This document shows positions 18,121 through 27,000 of a stretch of 64,000 bases of DNA, in pieces. The notes beneath the pieces were generated by a model. The model saw only the letters and a program-made list of their open reading frames with translations. It did no database searches and had not been told where the DNA came from. The DNA comes from JAUPKT01 sp964427855. GTDB lineage: Bacteria; Desulfobacterota; Desulfomonilia; Desulfomonilales; Desulfomonilaceae. A program made the position numbers and the translations under genes. How positions within the stretch are numbered: position 1 is the stretch's first letter; each line of letters starts with the position of its first letter. The stretch covers positions 1-64,000 of the forward strand of contig CAYRVH010000005.1 of the NCBI GenBank assembly GCA_964427855.1. The letters run 5' to 3'.

Positions 18121-18184
18121 GCGAAGCGAGAAATCTTGACCCAGCGAGAAAGATTTCTCAGTCGCCAGGCTCCTTCGAAATGAC
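18111..18184. repeat. dispersed inverted-repeat element, family A (copy 1)
   Basis: A 74-base element with terminal inverted repeats GTCATTTCGA...TTCGAAATGAC and internal paired arms GCGAGAAATCTTGACC / AGCGAGAAAGATTTCTC. As RNA it would fold into a long imperfect hairpin. Related copies lie at 29517, 47211 and 56167. A partial arm (GCTCCTTCGAAATGACA) repeats at about 18196-18212. Such REP/MITE-like elements carry no gene. Confidence 0.85.
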
Positions 18185-18291
18185 ATGGTGTCGCAAGGCT
18201 CCTTCGAAATGACAAGGCGTCGCAAGGCGTCTCGCTTTCATTCGAGTCTCGCTCCCTCGCAGTGACAAGATTTCGGCTCTCCTGGCGCATG

Positions 18292-18399
18292 NNNNNNNNN
18301 NNNNNNNNNNNNNNNNNNNNNNNNNNNNNNNNNNNNNNNNNNNNNNNNNNNNNNNNNNNNNNNNNNNNNNNNNNNNNNNNNNNNNNNNNNNNNNNNNNN
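18292..18399. other. assembly gap (108 N) next to repeat family A
   Basis: 108 unknown bases immediately after clustered repeat arms; the repeats are the likely cause of the assembly break. No gene is interrupted. Confidence 0.95.
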
Positions 18400-18473
18400 T
18401 GTCACTTTTGTAAGAAATTTTCGCATTCCATAACCATTCTCAAAAAATTACCAAATGCTCACATGTCAGATTT

Positions 18474-18543
18474 TCATTCCCATGAAAATGGGAATCCAAG
18501 AAACTCCTTGTGGATCCCCAATTTCGTGAGGATGGCGCAATGA
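18474..18543 (+). repeat. dispersed repeat, family B (copy)
   Basis: Begins with a perfect hairpin ATTCCCAT-GAAA-ATGGGAAT (18476-18495), then continues CCAAGAAACTCC...GGATCC...TTTCGTGAGGATGGCGCAATGA. The reverse complement of 28559-28629 shows the same order of blocks with point differences. The rest of 18400-18991 holds no supported gene; around 18749-18782 there is a GTCATTGCGA...GCGAAGCCGTCTC stretch that looks like another decayed repeat. Confidence 0.7.
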
Positions 18544-18991
18544 TGGGACACACGCCCAATTCGTGATTAGTTTCGAGAGTTTACTATAACGTCCAATAAA
18601 CTACGCCCCACCTCCATTACTCATAAATCAACTAACACTGCCGATAATTGGGGAATGTCCTTTACCCGCCTCCATGAGAGACGCTCCTCGCCCAGCTTCA
18701 TGGCGCGATTTCGCGCTGTTGTCGCAATAAGCCATAAGTAGATTCCCTGTCATTGCGAAAAGCCCATGGCCGCGAAGCCGTCTCCGCTCACATCGTCCGC
18801 GTCCAAAGGCAGAGGCCGACGTGGAGGTTTTTTTCGAGAACGGCTATAATCCAATCCATGTCTGTCCACGAAGAGAACTCCTAGGGAACTGACGCATATG
18901 GTGTCCGAGTTACTCATCCCAAAGGAGAGCCACGGACCGGCTTTTCTACGGCCACTGGCGCGAATTTCATGGATGACGTAACCAGCTTTTT

Positions 18992-19633
18992 GTGCTTGGC
19001 GGCAGGACGATGTTCGAATTACAAATCCTTTTTCTCACGTTGATACCCGTCTTTTCCGGCATTGTACCCCATGACAGCCTCTCCGGATGTTCACCGTCGG
19101 CCTTATTTGGCGTGGCTGAAGCAGTCACCGCTGACTTTCTCCACGGGACGTGGCAGACCTCAGACGAATTTTTCAAATGGGGTGTGACCGACCGGCAAAA
19201 AGCGACTTTGCGGCCCTTTCGCGAAACCGGTTTTGCGAGATTCAACAAGGACGGGACAATGCGCATGGTCAACCTTTTTCAACCCAATGAGGGCATGTGG
19301 GAGGTCACGAATAAAGGGCTTATTCTCAGAGACCCGCGCTATCCAGAAGCCCCTGCGCAAGTCGTGCCTGTCCGCAAGAGAGATGAAAACCGAATCTGGT
19401 TACTTATGCCGTTTTCCGGGGGCGCCATCGGGATTGGATTGGTGAGGACGCCGCGAGAGGATATTCCCGTTAGTGAGCTGCAGAAAAAGGCTAACAGAAA
19501 CCCAGTACCGAAACGGGGTCCGCCTTCACGGGCAAAATACCGCTCTGATAGTGCACGCGAAGATGACCACACGCCTTCATCGGAATCTTCTGTCACCAAG
19601 GAGAGCGATGACACACTTGAACACCTTCCGTAA
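18992..19633 (+). CDS. secreted hypothetical protein
   Basis: 213 residues from GTG 18992 (or 207 from ATG 19010). Not recognised. The N-terminus (MFELQILFLTLIPVFSGIV, preceded by an Arg if GTG is used) looks like a signal peptide. The middle, LHGTWQTSDEFFKWG...FRETGFARFNKDGTMRMVNLF...GMWEVTNKGLILRD, has the spacing of a lipocalin-like or META-type stress domain: a strand series that measures deviation from a reference. The last 45 residues are Ser/Lys/Pro-rich and disordered. It probably acts in the periplasm or at the outer membrane. Ribosome-binding evidence is weak for either start. It stands alone after the repeat island. Confidence 0.65.
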   Translation: MLGGRTMFELQILFLTLIPVFSGIVPHDSLSGCSPSALFGVAEAVTADFLHGTWQTSDEFFKWGVTDRQKATLRPFRETGFARFNKDGTMRMVNLFQPNEGMWEVTNKGLILRDPRYPEAPAQVVPVRKRDENRIWLLMPFSGGAIGIGLVRTPREDIPVSELQKKANRNPVPKRGPPSRAKYRSDSAREDDHTPSSESSVTKESDDTLEHLP

Positions 19634-19870
19634 ACGGACGGCGGGCCTTATGTGAGAGGCGCGCAACCGCTTGCCAATTCGATAATGTGTCATGGACGTC
19701 ATTCGCTCGGAGGCGAGAATACAGATCAGTGGATCCCGGATGGAGTCGTGACCGTCAACTCCGCCGCAGCGATGAAAATGTAGAGGTTTTCGAAAATGTT
19801 CACGCACGCCATGACGCAGAACTCACCCCGAAAGTAATTTCGCACATTGGAATATCGAGGAAACGATTTG

Positions 19871-20467
19871 CTACGTGTCTGTGGCTGAGGGGGTGGTGAA
19901 GTTGTGGTCTTTACGATATGTGTTGGCGCCGTTGATTCTGCTGCGTGGAAACCTATCATGCGCCTTAGTCTCGGGGCTTGCAGATCCTCCTCTCCTCTTT
20001 TTCAGTTTCAGATCCTTTTCGATCACACGGTGCATCACAGACCGCAGGTCTTCATCTCCGAGGGGCTCCAACAGCGTACGCACTCTGCGTTGCTCCCACT
20101 CGTCCAGGACAGGTTCCTCATGTTCCTCGGCCGTCTTTGGAGCGCCGAAGCCCCACGATCGCTGGGCAAAGCGGATATCCTCGAATTTGGTTGCGCCCGA
20201 GCTCAGAGACTTGTTGATTTTCGCAAGTAGCACCTGCTTCAGCGCCGCAATCTCGTTCATCCACACCGAAGAATCGACGGCTATGTGTACGACTTTTTCG
20301 GTAATTCTCTCTATTCGTGCGTGGCGGGCAATGGCAGGACTCACGATCTGCGGCCACAAAAACGCAACCTGACGCCGTGAAAGAGCCTTTTTGAGACCAT
20401 ACTGGTCGAGGAGCTTCTTTAACACTGCGCCAGCTTGTACAGGCGTATTGGCAGGGCGTCGTTTCAT
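19871..20467 (-). CDS. DUF721/DciA-family protein
   Basis: 198 residues. The N-terminal 95 residues match the DUF721/DciA KH-like domain: VLKKLLDQYGLKKALSRRQVAFLWPQIVSPAIARHARIERI, then VHIAVDSSVWMNEIAALKQVLLAKIN. DciA assists loading of the replicative helicase DnaB in bacteria lacking DnaC. The rest is a charged, probably disordered tail with a short helix (DEWEQRRVRTLLEPLGDEDLRSVMHRVIEKDLKLKKR). The helicase role is inferred from the family. It lies about 100 bases after mogA on the same strand. Confidence 0.8.
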   Translation of the reverse strand: MKRRPANTPVQAGAVLKKLLDQYGLKKALSRRQVAFLWPQIVSPAIARHARIERITEKVVHIAVDSSVWMNEIAALKQVLLAKINKSLSSGATKFEDIRFAQRSWGFGAPKTAEEHEEPVLDEWEQRRVRTLLEPLGDEDLRSVMHRVIEKDLKLKKRRGGSASPETKAHDRFPRSRINGANTYRKDHNFTTPSATDT

Positions 20468-20568
20468 GAGGCTTTTGGCTTCCGATGTTGAGTGGCCTGT
20501 AGAAACCCGAGACCGGTCAGCGCCACGAGCGCCTCCCCGTCGCGCGGCGGAACTCGTTTACAAACGGA

Positions 20569-21075
20569 TCACACTGCGCAGTCCGATGGATCTCCGTGTA
20601 TCTTCGCGACAGCATGAGGCAGGGCCTTGATCACTGCTGCAACGTTTTCTATTGCACCCTTGGGGCTGCCGGGAAGATTAATGATGAGGACGCGGCCGCG
20701 TATACCGGCGACGGCCCGTGAAAGCATGGCGTGAGGCGTTTTCGCAGCGCTGGCTGAGCGCATGGTTTCAGCGATGCCGGGGATGACCACCTCCAGCACG
20801 GACAGCGTGGCCTCCGGGGTGACGTCCCGGGGCGCCACGCCCGTCCCGCCGGTGGTGAAGATAATATCTATATCAGCCTTGTCGGCCCATGCCCGGAGTT
20901 TACGGGCTATTTCGGTGATCTCGTCGGGGCATACCGCAGCGTCAATGACGTCAACGCCGTTCTGCCTCAGAAAATCCGAAAGTTGCGGACCAGCCCTGTC
21001 TTCTCGAATTCCCTGGAACGAGCGGTCGCTAACAGTGAGCACCGCCGCACGCAACGAGTTCGTATGGTGACTCAT
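20569..21075 (-). CDS. mogA: molybdenum cofactor biosynthesis protein MogA/MoaB
   Basis: 168 residues, usual length for MogA/MoaB. The molybdopterin-binding fold is clear: AAVLTVSDRSFQGIREDRAGPQL at the N-terminus, IIFTTGGTGVAPRDVTPEAT in the middle and INLPGSPKGAIENVAAV near the C-terminus. The enzyme adenylates molybdopterin before metal insertion. This supports the presence of active Mo/W enzymes such as the oxidoreductase at 3738-5978. The start at 21075 has AAAGGA 5-6 bases upstream and lies inside the end of speD, a 47-base overlap in another frame. Confidence 0.9.
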   Translation of the reverse strand: MSHHTNSLRAAVLTVSDRSFQGIREDRAGPQLSDFLRQNGVDVIDAAVCPDEITEIARKLRAWADKADIDIIFTTGGTGVAPRDVTPEATLSVLEVVIPGIAETMRSASAAKTPHAMLSRAVAGIRGRVLIINLPGSPKGAIENVAAVIKALPHAVAKIHGDPSDCAV

Positions 21076-21448
21076 GACGGTCCTTTCGTATGATGCGGGA
21101 CTCTAAGAGTCCTCTCGGGAAGTCTTTGACTTCCATTTCTTCCGCTTCCAGCTCGTGTTTGAGAAACCGAGCCGCTTTCCATGGGTCCACGGTGGACCCG
21201 CAGGTAAACACATCAACCGCTGCATAGCCGTGTTCCGGCCACGTGTGAATGGTGAGATGGGATTCTGCAATCACCACCACTCCGGACACCCCTTGCGGAT
21301 TAAAGTCCTGAAATGCCGTCTTCAGTACAGTTGCCCCCGCGGCTTCAGCGGCCTGAGACAATATTCTTTCCAAATAATCGAGGTTGTCTATTTTCTGCCT
21401 ATTGCAGGACCAAAACTCGATCAGAAGATGAATTCCCAAAGCTTTCAT
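21029..21448 (-). CDS. speD: S-adenosylmethionine decarboxylase proenzyme (SpeD, class 1B type)
   Basis: 139 residues. The bacterial class 1B proenzyme signature is intact: GVVVIAESHLTIHTWPEHGYAAVDVFTCG, with Ser63 as the self-cleavage/pyruvoyl site, His68 and Cys83 as the processing and catalytic partners, and an early LLIEFW. It decarboxylates SAM to supply aminopropyl groups for spermidine. The ATG at 21448 is chosen because GGAGG lies 6 bases upstream; the 21454 ATG would sit directly on it. No spermidine synthase is adjacent. The gene overlaps mogA by 47 bases. Confidence 0.95.
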   Translation of the reverse strand: MKALGIHLLIEFWSCNRQKIDNLDYLERILSQAAEAAGATVLKTAFQDFNPQGVSGVVVIAESHLTIHTWPEHGYAAVDVFTCGSTVDPWKAARFLKHELEAEEMEVKDFPRGLLESRIIRKDRHESPYELVACGGAHC

Positions 21449-21599
21449 CGTCATCCTCCGTACCGAGTGGGCAAACGCCTCTCGCGAGATAACTAGATAA
21501 CGCTCGCGGTCACCAATTTTGCCGACCGGCGTCCCTTACCGGCCCGTGACCACACCCCTTGTCGCCGATTGATTTGACCGATATGTGCTTTGGCGGGCC

Positions 21600-21740
21600 G
21601 CCACAGGTTGCCTCACGCCAAACCATGGATGGGGGAGTTTGCTCCCCTGACCCTGGAGGTGCTACGGTCTCAACCTTACGAGAGGAAAACAGTGCGTCTC
21701 CCCTCTAAGGTATCTCCTTTCAGCGTCGATTTTTTGGTGT
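21600..21740. other. possible structured RNA or long leader in the 21449-22334 intergenic region
   Basis: This nearly 890-base gene-free stretch contains dense complementary segments: a GGGGAG-TTTG-CTCCCC hairpin (about 21635-21650), outer GGTTG...CAACC arms, and CCTTACGAGAGG...CCTCTAAGG forming a second hairpin (about 21677-21710). On the minus strand it would lie about 150-300 bases upstream of speD; on the plus strand a T6 run follows at about 21730. I could not match it to a named riboswitch, 6S, SRP or RNase P RNA. Beyond 21760 I see nothing until the small ORF at 22335. Confidence 0.3.
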
Positions 21741-22334
21741 AAGGATAAGAGACGAACGCGTCGGGAACATGAATCCATAAGGCCCAATCTGCCTTTGGGA
21801 TGCGGTTTGTGAGGTATGAACAAAGCGTCTCGAATCATTTTCCCGACCTTGGGCGAATGCCCTTTCTGATATTATCAACCCAAAACTTTTGCATCTTTTT
21901 CGTGCAAGTTGTCAAGCAAAAAATCAACGCGTAGCATTCATTTTGTCTCACGTACCTTTGCCAAGTTCCATGTCCCCGTGACTTTTTATTTGGGCAAGAA
22001 CACAGCAGCAAAAACAATAAATGAAACCATTTTTTGGCAAAAAAGACAACACGTTGAAGCTGCCTCGTCATGACGCGGATAGCTCTACATCGTCAAAAGT
22101 CTGTGGCCACCGACCTGACCTTTCAGAAATATTTTTCAATGCAAGTCGTGCGGGCTGATATCGCAGCGTGGGCATTGGCGGCATGCCCCTGATCCATAGT
22201 GGGATTTTTCTAGGTCGGAATACGCGGGCTTGCACTGCGGGGAGAGCGAGCGCATTATTAGTCGAGAGGGTCTGTATCTGTAGGGGCTGAGGACCCTCGA
22301 CATCTACCGTGCAGAGAGCAAGAGGGGGCCGCCA

Positions 22335-22595
22335 GTGACAAGAGAAGACGTGCTTCGAGCCTTGCGAGAGTTCTTTTTTGGTATGGCCGTGTACGAACAT
22401 AGGTCTGTGGCTATGAAGGAAAAGGCTGTGCGAGAGAGTCTCTTCCTGCTTTGTATCTTTGGCGACGTGCTGGGTGTGCCGGCGCCGGTCTCAATTTACA
22501 CACTCAGGCTCTTCCCCCATGCATGCACGAAGCTCGAAGGGTGGAAAAGGAATATGCTCCGGGAGAGGGATTGGACAGACTGGTCGTTCGATTAA
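22335..22595 (+). CDS. small hypothetical protein (86 aa)
   Basis: Starts with GTG at 22335, with GAGGGGG about 7 bases upstream. The composition looks coding: REDVLRALREFFFGMAVYEHRSVAMKEKAV, then a hydrophobic SLFLLCIFGDVLGVPAPVSIYTLRLFPH and a charged end KLEGWKRNMLRERDWTDW. It reads as helices with one short membrane-prone stretch. I do not recognise the family with certainty. It sits 265 bases before the PhoU-like gene on the same strand and may be its partner. It could still be spurious. Confidence 0.5.
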   Translation: MTREDVLRALREFFFGMAVYEHRSVAMKEKAVRESLFLLCIFGDVLGVPAPVSIYTLRLFPHACTKLEGWKRNMLRERDWTDWSFD

Positions 22596-22859
22596 CGACG
22601 CGTCGAGGCGGCGTTTCTTCTCCCGAGCGTCTCTGGAAAGGGCAGAGAGGCGGCGAACATGGTCAGCAGTCAACGCTCATACACCTGGGGAGCGGCGATC
22701 GTATGATATGCTGAAGGCTGCGCCCCCTCACATGCCCCCCGATTATGCTCCGGCCGCGTGCGACTGGGCTGCGGCAGGGGGGGTGGCGCGGCCTTGCAAC
22801 ACTACTTTCAATCCTGTTATCATCCATGCCGAAGTGTTTCCCACCGGAGGTAGTCAACC

Positions 22860-23564
22860 ATGAAAGAGCAAAGGGTTTTATGGAATCCTTTTCGGATGAT
22901 CAGTCCTAAACTCGACGAGGAGATTGGAAAGATAGAGGAGCTTTATCGCGCGGAGGTATCACAAACTCGAACTCCTGAAGAAAGCATCCTGATTATGCTG
23001 GCAAAGCTGATTCAAGTGGCGCGTATACTCTCTGTATCCTCGAAGTCAGAGAGTCTGGAAAAACTAAAGGAATGCGAGGAGTTGATTCACCAGGTGCATG
23101 AGCAGGAAAAGAGCGCGACCGCGTCTATTTTGAGTGCGTCGTCAGCCGCCAGCAAGGTCTGGTTTCGGACGTTCGTGCGCTTCCCAAGCAGAATTGAGCG
23201 AATTGGAGAGATGTTCGAGAATATGTTGAGGGCGATTCGCAGCAAAGTCGAGGATGGCATCCCCTTTAGCGACAAAGCTCAAGGGGAGCTCCATGCCATA
23301 TTGGACCTTTTGGCAGAGCTGCTGGTGAACCTTCGCGACAGCATGGTGGTCACGAACCCGGTGCTTCTGCACCACATCGCCGGTCAATGCGAACGGCTGA
23401 GTCAGCTTGTGGAAGATGCGCGGCTCGCTCACTGGGAAAGGCTGGAAGCAGGCTTCTGCTCTCCCCAAGCCAATGCAATTTTTTTATTTATTCTCGACTC
23501 CGTAAAGAATATCAATCAATACGTGAGCAATATGAAAGACAACCTTTTGGAGTTAGCAGAGTAG
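22860..23564 (+). CDS. PhoU-like helical protein
   Basis: 234 residues, almost entirely helical. Two halves with PhoU-type repeats can be seen: LIHQVHEQEKSATASIL and FENMLRAIRSKVEDGIPFS, then LAELLVNLRDSMVVTNPVLLHHIAGQCERLSQLVEDARLAHWERL and DSVKNINQYVSNMKDNLLEL. This resembles the PhoU-like cytoplasmic tail of Na/Pi-cotransporter II proteins, but without any membrane part. It may modulate a phosphate or anion transporter encoded elsewhere. GGAGGT lies 8 bases before ATG 22860. The 455 bases after it are gene-free. Family assignment is by pattern only. Confidence 0.7.
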   Translation: MKEQRVLWNPFRMISPKLDEEIGKIEELYRAEVSQTRTPEESILIMLAKLIQVARILSVSSKSESLEKLKECEELIHQVHEQEKSATASILSASSAASKVWFRTFVRFPSRIERIGEMFENMLRAIRSKVEDGIPFSDKAQGELHAILDLLAELLVNLRDSMVVTNPVLLHHIAGQCERLSQLVEDARLAHWERLEAGFCSPQANAIFLFILDSVKNINQYVSNMKDNLLELAE

Positions 23565-23859
23565 CTGTTGACTGCGATTTTCACCGCAAAGGGCAGGGGC
23601 GAGATGTGCAAAGCTGCACGCGTCCCAGGTGGGATCTCCTAGAGGCAGACGCATTGCTTTTGGTTCCGGGACGGCCTATGTTCCCTTTAAAGTAGTTCTC
23701 GAGGAAAAAGCGGGAATTCAAAAACGGCCTCTGCTCGCGTGATGAGAGCGGGGACCGCTTCGTCGCTATCGGGGCTTAGGGCAATGACAAAGAGGCCGCT
23801 GACGCGTCATACCGAGCGGAGGGAAGTGATCTTGTGATAAACTTGGAAGAAAACTATAT

Positions 23860-23989
23860 CATGTTCAGTTTGTCAGTCTCGAGATTCGGTCTTCGCGCCG
23901 TGTTGAAATGAGCGGATGCCTCAGTAGGGACCAGACAACACTTCAGCCCCTCTCTGGCAAACCGAATCGGACGGCCTATACTGAACATG
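23860..23989. other. spaced inverted repeat in the 23565-24020 intergenic region
   Basis: CATGTTCAG (23860-23868) and CTGAACATG (23981-23989) are exact reverse complements 112 bases apart; the second lies 31 bases before the activase start. They could be paired operator half-sites or the base of a leader stem. No gene is supported in this 455-base stretch. Confidence 0.35.
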
Positions 23990-24020
23990 CGACGCAATAG
24001 CAGTTGAGGAGAATTTCTTG

Positions 24021-27000
24021 ATGGAAGTTCTGGGTATGTGTTTAGGCGCTTCCACGTTGAGCATGGTGCGTCTCCGAAAAGAAAGCGGCGCCCCGAGGAT
24101 AGTTCATGCGGCAACCATCACGCATGAGGGCAATCCTCGAAAAACCTTGTTGGATGCACTTGAAAAGGAGCCAGGGATCAGCGAAATCCCTATCGCTGTG
24201 ACGGGGCGAAAATTCATTCAATTCATGAAGCTGACAACGATATCCGAACCCGAAGCAGTGGAAATGGCTGCTGCGCACATACTCCAGGGGAAAGGCCAGT
24301 ACCGTGTGATTGTCAGCGCCGGCGGCGAGACCTTTCTCGTGTATCATCTGGATGATGATTTTAAGATCCAAGGAATACAAACAGGCAACAAATGCGCATC
24401 AGGGACGGGCGAATTCTTCCTCCAGCAAATCGGTCGCATGAACTTGACTCTGGAAGAGGTATCAAAGTTGGGGATTTCCGAAGAGGTGCACAAGGTCTCG
24501 GGGCGGTGCTCTGTGTTTTGCAAGAGCGATTGCACCCATGCCCTGAACAAAGGCATTCCCAAGGCGCATGTGGTTGCAGGCCTGGGCATGATGATGGCCA
24601 ACAAGGTATTGGAGCTGCTCAAGAAATTGCCCAAAAAAAGCATAATGCTGGTGGGCGGCTCATCAAAAAACAAGACCATGATTCACTATCTGTCCAAGGA
24701 GATCGAAGACCTATTCATTCCCGAAGAGGCCCCTTTTTTTGAGGCGTATGGCGCGGCGCTATGGGCCTTGGATCATCCGACAGTGCGCTACACAGGCCCT
24801 CAGGATGTCTTCGAACGAAAGAGTTCGACCTTTAGCTATCTGAGGCCGTTGGCGGAATTCCGCAACAAAGTGCACTTCAACGACCGCCCCAGATGCGTGG
24901 CTCAAGCAGGCGACAGAACCATCCTGGGCCTCGATGTCGGGTCAACTACGACCAAGGGCGTCATCATGCGTTGCAGCGACAAGGCGATTCTTGCAGCGGA
25001 TTATCTCCGCACCGATGGCGATCCGGTCGCTGCCGCGCGCAAAGTATATAGAAGCCTGGCCGATCAGGTGAACGCGCCCATCAAGATAAAGGGTCTGGGC
25101 GTCACGGGGTCCGGTCGCCAGATTGCGGGCCTACATGCGATGACACACGGCGTCATAAACGAGATCATCGCTCATGCAACGGCGGCCGTGCACTTCGATC
25201 GAGATGTGGACACTATCTTCGAGATTGGGGGCCAGGACGCAAAATATACCTACATCACCAACGGCGTGCCCAGCGATTATGCGATGAACGAGGCTTGCAG
25301 CGCAGGGACAGGGTCGTTTCTTGAGGAGTCCGCAAAAGAAAGTCTGGGCGTGAAGGTCGTGGATATAGGCAAGGTCGCGTACCAGGGAACGAAGCCGCCG
25401 AATTTCAACGACCAATGCGCTGCGTTTATTGGATCGGATATTAAGAATGCGGCTCAAGAGGGAATACCGCTCGAAGACATCGTTGCAGGGCTGGTCTATT
25501 CTATTTGCATGAATTACTCCAATCGCGTGAAGGGCAACAGACCAGTAGGGGCCAAGGTGTTCATGCAGGGCGGCGTATGCTACAACGAAGCCATTCCCGC
25601 AGCCATGGCGGCTATCACCGGCAAGGAGATCGTTGTCCCGCCGGAGCCAGGATTGATGGGCGCATTCGGCGTGGCTTTGGAGGTCGAGCGTCGGATCAAT
25701 GTCGGCCTCATGGCGGAACAAGACTTTGATCTCAACAGTCTGGCCAATCGTGGAGTCGCGTACAAAAAATCGTTTGTCTGCGGAGGGGGCAAGGAAAAAT
25801 GCGATCGGCGATGCGAAATCGCCCGCATCGAAATCGAGGGAAAGACCTATCCCTTTGGGGGTGCGTGCAACCGATATGTCAATCTCGTGCGACACATTCA
25901 ATTTGAGCGACAAAAATATGACATGGTGGATTATCGCCAGAAGCTCGTATTCGAAGACCTCGCTCCTGACGACCCTTCCGACCTGAGACCGACTGTCGGA
26001 ATGAACAGATCGTTTCTTGTCAACACCTACTTTCCTTTTTTCAACACATTCTTCGCGGAGCTTGGCTATCGATTGGTGCTGCCGGATACGGTGGATCCCG
26101 AAGGTATGGATCAGAGGGGCGCTGCGTTTTGCTTTCCAGTGGAGATCGCCCACGGCTATGCGCTCGATCTGCTGAGGAAGGACCCGAATATACTTTTTCT
26201 CCCTCACATTCGTGGCGTGCCCACGGATCACGAAAATCCAAACACCTGCACCTGCGTCTTTGTTCAGGGGGAGGCTTTTTATTTGTCCGGTACCTTTGAA
26301 GGTATCGCACAAAAAAGGGTGCTGACTCCCTATCTGGATTTAAGTAAGGGCTTTGACGCAAGGCTTGAGGATTTTGTCCAGATTGCGAAACAATTGGGAG
26401 CATCCCGGACTCAAGGCGCCGAAGCCGCAAGAAAAGCCATTGCCGCTCAGGAACGATTCAAAGAGCGGCTGCGCGCCAAAGGGCGTGAAATTCTCGACAT
26501 CTTGCAACAAGACCCCGAAGCCATCGCCATAGTCCTCTTTGGACGGCCATACAATGCCTTCGCGGCAGAGGCCAACAAGGGGATTCCCGCCAAATTTGCC
26601 TCACGAGGGTACTTTATTGTGCCCTTTGACATGCTGCCTTACGAAAATCAGGAACTCCAAGACGCTGACACCATGTATTGGTCCATGGGGAGAATGATAT
26701 TGAAGTCTGCGAGACTGGCGAGGAATCACAAACAGCTTTTTGGGACATACATCAGTAATTTCTCCTGCGGACCAGATTCTTTCATCGTTGGCTATTTCCG
26801 AGATGAGATGGGGCGTAAACCTTCTCTGACCCTGGAGCTGGACAGCCACACCGCAGATGCCGGCTTGGAGACGCGGATCGAGGCCTTCCTCGATATCGTA
26901 CATTATTATCGTGAACTCGAAAGCAGGAAGCAAATCAGCCAGGTGCGCAAAGATTTTCGTCCTGCCAAGGCCATGATGCTCGACGGGAAACCCATTATCC

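Noticed and set aside
18111..18184. CRISPR-like array suggested by tandem 22-mers
   Set aside because: Units are directly contiguous with no unique spacers, no cas genes are near, and the same sequence recurs as single inverted-repeat elements.
21835..22071. Minus-strand 78-codon ORF with hydrophobic start
   Set aside because: No ribosome site and no conserved features; likely chance in an AT-richer spacer.
25131..26312. Long minus-strand ORF (393 codons) inside the activase fusion
   Set aside because: Fully antisense to a well-conserved coding frame, His/Arg-rich composition and no family resemblance.
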